A stretch of DNA of 44,599 nucleotides from Gammaproteobacteria bacterium (GTDB lineage: Bacteria; Pseudomonadota; Gammaproteobacteria; Steroidobacterales; Woeseiaceae). The DNA lies in NCBI GenBank assembly GCA_029863305.1, contig JAOTVR010000022.1, forward strand, positions 1 to 44,599, read 5' to 3'. Below, piece by piece: positions 42,276 through 44,599 of the stretch; within the stretch, counting starts at the first letter, position 1, and every line of letters starts with the position of its first letter. A program made the position numbers and the translations under genes. The notes under the pieces are model-generated. The model had not been told where the DNA came from. It saw nothing but the letters and a program-made list of their open reading frames with translations, and ran no database searches.

Positions 42276-44347
42276 TGAAACCTCTTGTCGAACGTAACAC
42301 CGAGCTGGCGTGGGTCACCGAGCCGCGTGTACAGGGTGTTCGGAAAATCCGGCGGTTCATTACCGAAGTAGAACCCTCGTACCGCGTAAGCTTCATCAAA
42401 CAGGTTGCGTGCCCATAGCTGCACAGTCCAGGAATTCGCCTCATACCCCAGTCTCGCATTGACCAGTTCGTACGCTGCCGATTTCTGGTCGTGGCTAACA
42501 TCAAAATAGAACGCGTCGCGGGCCGATATGTCCAGACGCGCGAATGCGCCGCTCCGGTGATGGTAACTGCCGCCAAACGCCAGCGTGTAATCCGGTGCAT
42601 GCGCCTGTCTGCGTCCCTTCAGGTCCGGGCGTTCGTCGAAGTCTTCGAACGTCGCATCAAGTAAGCCGATGTTTGCGTAAAGCTTCAGGGAATCGGTGGG
42701 TTGCCAGCTGAGGTCTGCCTCGAATCCCAGCGTATCGCCCCTGTCCGCATTCACGGTCAGGAAAATGAACGACGCCGGATCACCAGGCACGAGTTGCAAC
42801 GATGTTCTGACCTGCTGGTCGACCCTGCGGCTTACGAAGAGCGCTGCATTCAGCTGCAAAGCACCATCGAGCAGTGACGACTTGAAACCGGCCTCGAGAT
42901 TCCAGAGTTCCTCGGCGGAAAACTCTCGCAGATCCGCCGGAACGATGCCGAGGTTGAAGCCGCCGGCTTTGTATCCCTTCGACAGACTGGCGTAACTCCT
43001 GACACGATCGGTATGATCGTGACCCAGAGTGAGTTCGCCACCCCAGATCGATTCCGCGGGGCTCATTGTCAGGCCGCTGGAATCCGTGTAGTCAGCCGAG
43101 CGCCGTTCGGCGCGAATTCCCGCGGTCAGCCTGGTTGCCTCATTGAAGTCGTGGTCGTACTGCCCGAATACGGCGATATTACTCGCCGCATACTGGCTGC
43201 CGAACGGGTCGAACAGGCTGTCGGCAAAGTCGAAAAACGGATCGTAGTAGTCGCCGGTGTTGAGCGTGTCGAGGTCGTCTTCCAGACGCATGCCGTAGAC
43301 ACCGAGCAGCCATTTTGACGACGCGAGCCGCAATTCCTGGCTGACTGTCGACCGGTTGCGGTCGTTACGCGATACGTAGTCGTAGGTAACAGGGGCCCAA
43401 CTCTCTGCATTGCCCCAATCCGCGTCGAAATCAAAGTCAATGTCCGAATCGGCAATCGCCGTGATCGACGTTAGCGTCAGATCATCCCGGCCGACATACT
43501 CCGCACGAACCGACGCCCCGAGGCTCTTTTGCGCGTCTTTGCCCGGCTTATCCGACAACATCGTGTAACTGTTATCGAGAGCGAACGCGTCATAGCCGTT
43601 ATTGACGTCCGCAAGCATCGTTGTGAGATCGATTCGCCAGGCATCATTCGGCAGCCAGCGCAGTCGTCCGCGAATGGTGGTCTCCTCGCGACCGTTGGTA
43701 TCGTCACGACCGAGATACGGATTGTCACGATAGCCGTTGCTCTCGTGGTGATGTGCACTCAGGCGGAATGTGACTTTGTCATCGGCTGACAGACTGCCAC
43801 CGAAAGCGAGACCGCCAGCAACCATAGCGTCATCGCCAACCGTGAACTCAGCGCGGCCATTGAATTCCGCAGTCGGTTCGGTGCTGCGCAGGTAAATCAG
43901 GCCGGCGAGTGCATTCGCACCGTAACGAGTTCCTTGCGGCCCACGGAGAACTTCGATCTGCTCAATATCAAACAAGGTCGCGACGGTGCCAATGCCGCTG
44001 AAGTCGATGTCGTCAAGCAGAAAACCGACCGACGGATTCGGCGCGCCCTGGTACTGTTCGAGTTCGCCCACGCCACGTATCTGGAAGTAGCGCGCCCGGT
44101 GTCCGTCGCCCGACCAGTTCAAATTCGGAATGACGTTGATGAGCTCCTCGAAGTGCTGTACGGCCAGGCTCTCGATTGCATCGCTGTCGAGCAAGGTGAT
44201 GCTCGCCGGTAGCTCGCTCGCCGTCCGCTCGCGATAATCCGCCGTCACGACGATCTCGTCGATCGTGTCGGCCGACCAGCTTGCGGCCGGCAACAGGTAT
44301 GCAAGGGAAAATGCGGCGAGATACCGCAATTGATTGATTCGATTCAT
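42272..44347 (-). CDS. TonB-dependent outer-membrane receptor, probable thiamine receptor
   Basis: A 691-residue TonB-dependent receptor with signal peptide (LAAFSLAYLLPAASWSA), TonB box DEIVVTA, a plug domain (PNLNWSGDGHRARYFQIRG, IEQIEVLRGPQGTRYGANALAG) and a C-terminal beta-barrel ending FDKRFQ. It is the first gene of the operon behind the TPP riboswitch and should bring thiamine across the outer membrane. The barrel resembles small-substrate receptors rather than the larger SusC class. The start codon lies within the riboswitch closing stem. Confidence 0.9.
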   Translation of the reverse strand: MNRINQLRYLAAFSLAYLLPAASWSADTIDEIVVTADYRERTASELPASITLLDSDAIESLAVQHFEELINVIPNLNWSGDGHRARYFQIRGVGELEQYQGAPNPSVGFLLDDIDFSGIGTVATLFDIEQIEVLRGPQGTRYGANALAGLIYLRSTEPTAEFNGRAEFTVGDDAMVAGGLAFGGSLSADDKVTFRLSAHHHESNGYRDNPYLGRDDTNGREETTIRGRLRWLPNDAWRIDLTTMLADVNNGYDAFALDNSYTMLSDKPGKDAQKSLGASVRAEYVGRDDLTLTSITAIADSDIDFDFDADWGNAESWAPVTYDYVSRNDRNRSTVSQELRLASSKWLLGVYGMRLEDDLDTLNTGDYYDPFFDFADSLFDPFGSQYAASNIAVFGQYDHDFNEATRLTAGIRAERRSADYTDSSGLTMSPAESIWGGELTLGHDHTDRVRSYASLSKGYKAGGFNLGIVPADLREFSAEELWNLEAGFKSSLLDGALQLNAALFVSRRVDQQVRTSLQLVPGDPASFIFLTVNADRGDTLGFEADLSWQPTDSLKLYANIGLLDATFEDFDERPDLKGRRQAHAPDYTLAFGGSYHHRSGAFARLDISARDAFYFDVSHDQKSAAYELVNARLGYEANSWTVQLWARNLFDEAYAVRGFYFGNEPPDFPNTLYTRLGDPRQLGVTFDKRFQ

Positions 44348-44433
44348 GATTCCCTTCCTACGCCGGCATTACCCGGGTCAGGTTCTAAGGGTTCCCGTAA
44401 AGGATCTCAGGCCACTGGCCACCCCCGTGATCA
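44347..44433 (-). promoter_or_regulatory. TPP riboswitch (THI element)
   Basis: On the minus strand the element has the 5' GGGGG-UG stem, CUGAGA (44405-44410), ACCUGA and the conserved GGGUAAUGCCGGCGUAGGAA block. A short closing stem P1 (UGAU at 44430-44433 with AUCA at 44347-44350) ends one base into the receptor's start codon (44345-44347). The Shine-Dalgarno GGAAGGG (44352-44358) is inside the aptamer, so thiamine pyrophosphate binding should block translation directly. Confidence 0.95.
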
Positions 44434-44437
44434 GCTC

Positions 44438-44446
44438 ATTATAACA
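44438..44446 (-). promoter_or_regulatory. Extended -10 promoter for the thiamine operon
   Basis: TGTTATAAT on the minus strand, a perfect extended -10 (TGn plus TATAAT), lies 5 bases before the riboswitch. No -35 is evident. It overlaps the stop codon of the upstream CoA-transferase gene, so the promoter and gene end share sequence. Transcription would begin about at the first base of the riboswitch. Confidence 0.6.
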
Positions 44447-44599
44447 GCAGTCGGATTTCCTCGTCGCTCAGTCCCCAGTCCGCAAGAACGTCGTGATCGC
44501 CGGCGCCTGGGCCCGCAGGCCCATGCCGGATCCCGGACGGTGTCCTTGAAAATCTCGGTGCCGGGCCCGGTTGCTGTACGCCATCGACGGTGACATAGG
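44439..44599 (-). CDS. CaiB/BaiF-family CoA-transferase, C-terminal fragment
   Basis: The last 53 codons of a gene that continues past the window. The translation ends with a VQQPGPAPRFSRTPSGI segment followed by GAGDHDVLADWGLSDEEI and RLLL before TAA, the usual C-terminus of class III (CaiB/BaiF) CoA-transferases, where the final helix lies in the 'GLSDEEI' pattern. Its substrate cannot be told from this part. It shares strand with the thiamine operon, but the riboswitch promoter separates the two. Confidence 0.8.
   Translation of the reverse strand, partial: YVTVDGVQQPGPAPRFSRTPSGIRHGPAGPGAGDHDVLADWGLSDEEIRLLL

Overview
This 44.6 kb window is GC-rich, densely coded bacterial DNA, and no gene in it is visibly disrupted. 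A Fur-type operator over feoAB, a TPP riboswitch over a TonB-dependent receptor, a YbdL-like aminotransferase, a MATE pump and a two-domain M16 lipoprotein protease point to a Gram-negative proteobacterium. A free-living, possibly marine, gammaproteobacterium is my best guess; that is inference, and no rRNA or tRNA is present to test it.

Region 1 (69-21784) is one large corrinoid-dependent C1-transfer locus. Five transcription units can be drawn. (a) Minus, 2390 to 69: a pterin-binding methyltransferase (MeTr1), a tandem SnoaL-fold protein and a VOC protein. (b) Plus, 2666 to 10514: corrinoid protein 1, then SMP-30 lactonase, Ldh_2-type dehydrogenase, creatininase-family hydrolase, fucose-isomerase-like protein, UroD-family methyltransferase, HpcH/HpaI aldolase and SDR dehydrogenase. 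(c) Minus, 11429 to 10509: a MetF-like protein. (d) Plus, 11700 to 17862: MttB-like 1, corrinoid protein 2, a second MetF-like protein, MttB-like 2 and MttB-like 3. (e) Minus, 21784 to 17867: DUF1638, a small 'virulence factor'-family protein, MeTr2 and a RamA-like corrinoid activase. The inferred flow is: methyl donor to corrinoid protein (by MttB- or UroD-type enzymes), then to tetrahydrofolate (MeTr1/2), then oxidation of methyl-THF by MetF-like enzymes, with RamA re-reducing inactive Co(II) corrinoid. The logic resembles the aerobic chloromethane (cmu) pathway, but with many more paralogues and a built-in sugar or sugar-acid catabolic set. An exact 13-base element (TGCATTCGAAGTA) occurs three times, each pointing at the first gene of units a, c or d and lying 85-97 bases before its start codon. 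Six of the C1 proteins carry arginine-rich tails, while corrinoid protein 2 has a strongly acidic N-terminus.

Region 2 (21831-40653) looks like ordinary chromosome: exported MBL-fold hydrolase, YbdL-like aminotransferase, Fur-controlled feoAB, deoxynucleoside kinase, hypoxanthine phosphoribosyltransferase, CDF metal exporter, an M20 peptidase / sodium symporter / DUF4212 operon, an HLD-II haloalkane dehalogenase, an AhpD-like protein, a MATE transporter, an M16 protease, a YtcJ-type amidohydrolase and a glyoxalase II.

Region 3 (40636-44446, minus) is a thiamine-salvage operon under a TPP riboswitch: TonB-dependent receptor, YkoF-type thiamine-binding protein, PnuC-family (PnuT-like) transporter and an APH-fold kinase likely to act as a thiamine kinase. 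The last 161 bases hold the C-terminus of a CaiB/BaiF CoA-transferase.

No insertion sequence, CRISPR array, integrase or attachment site was seen. No intergenic gap exceeds about 275 bases.
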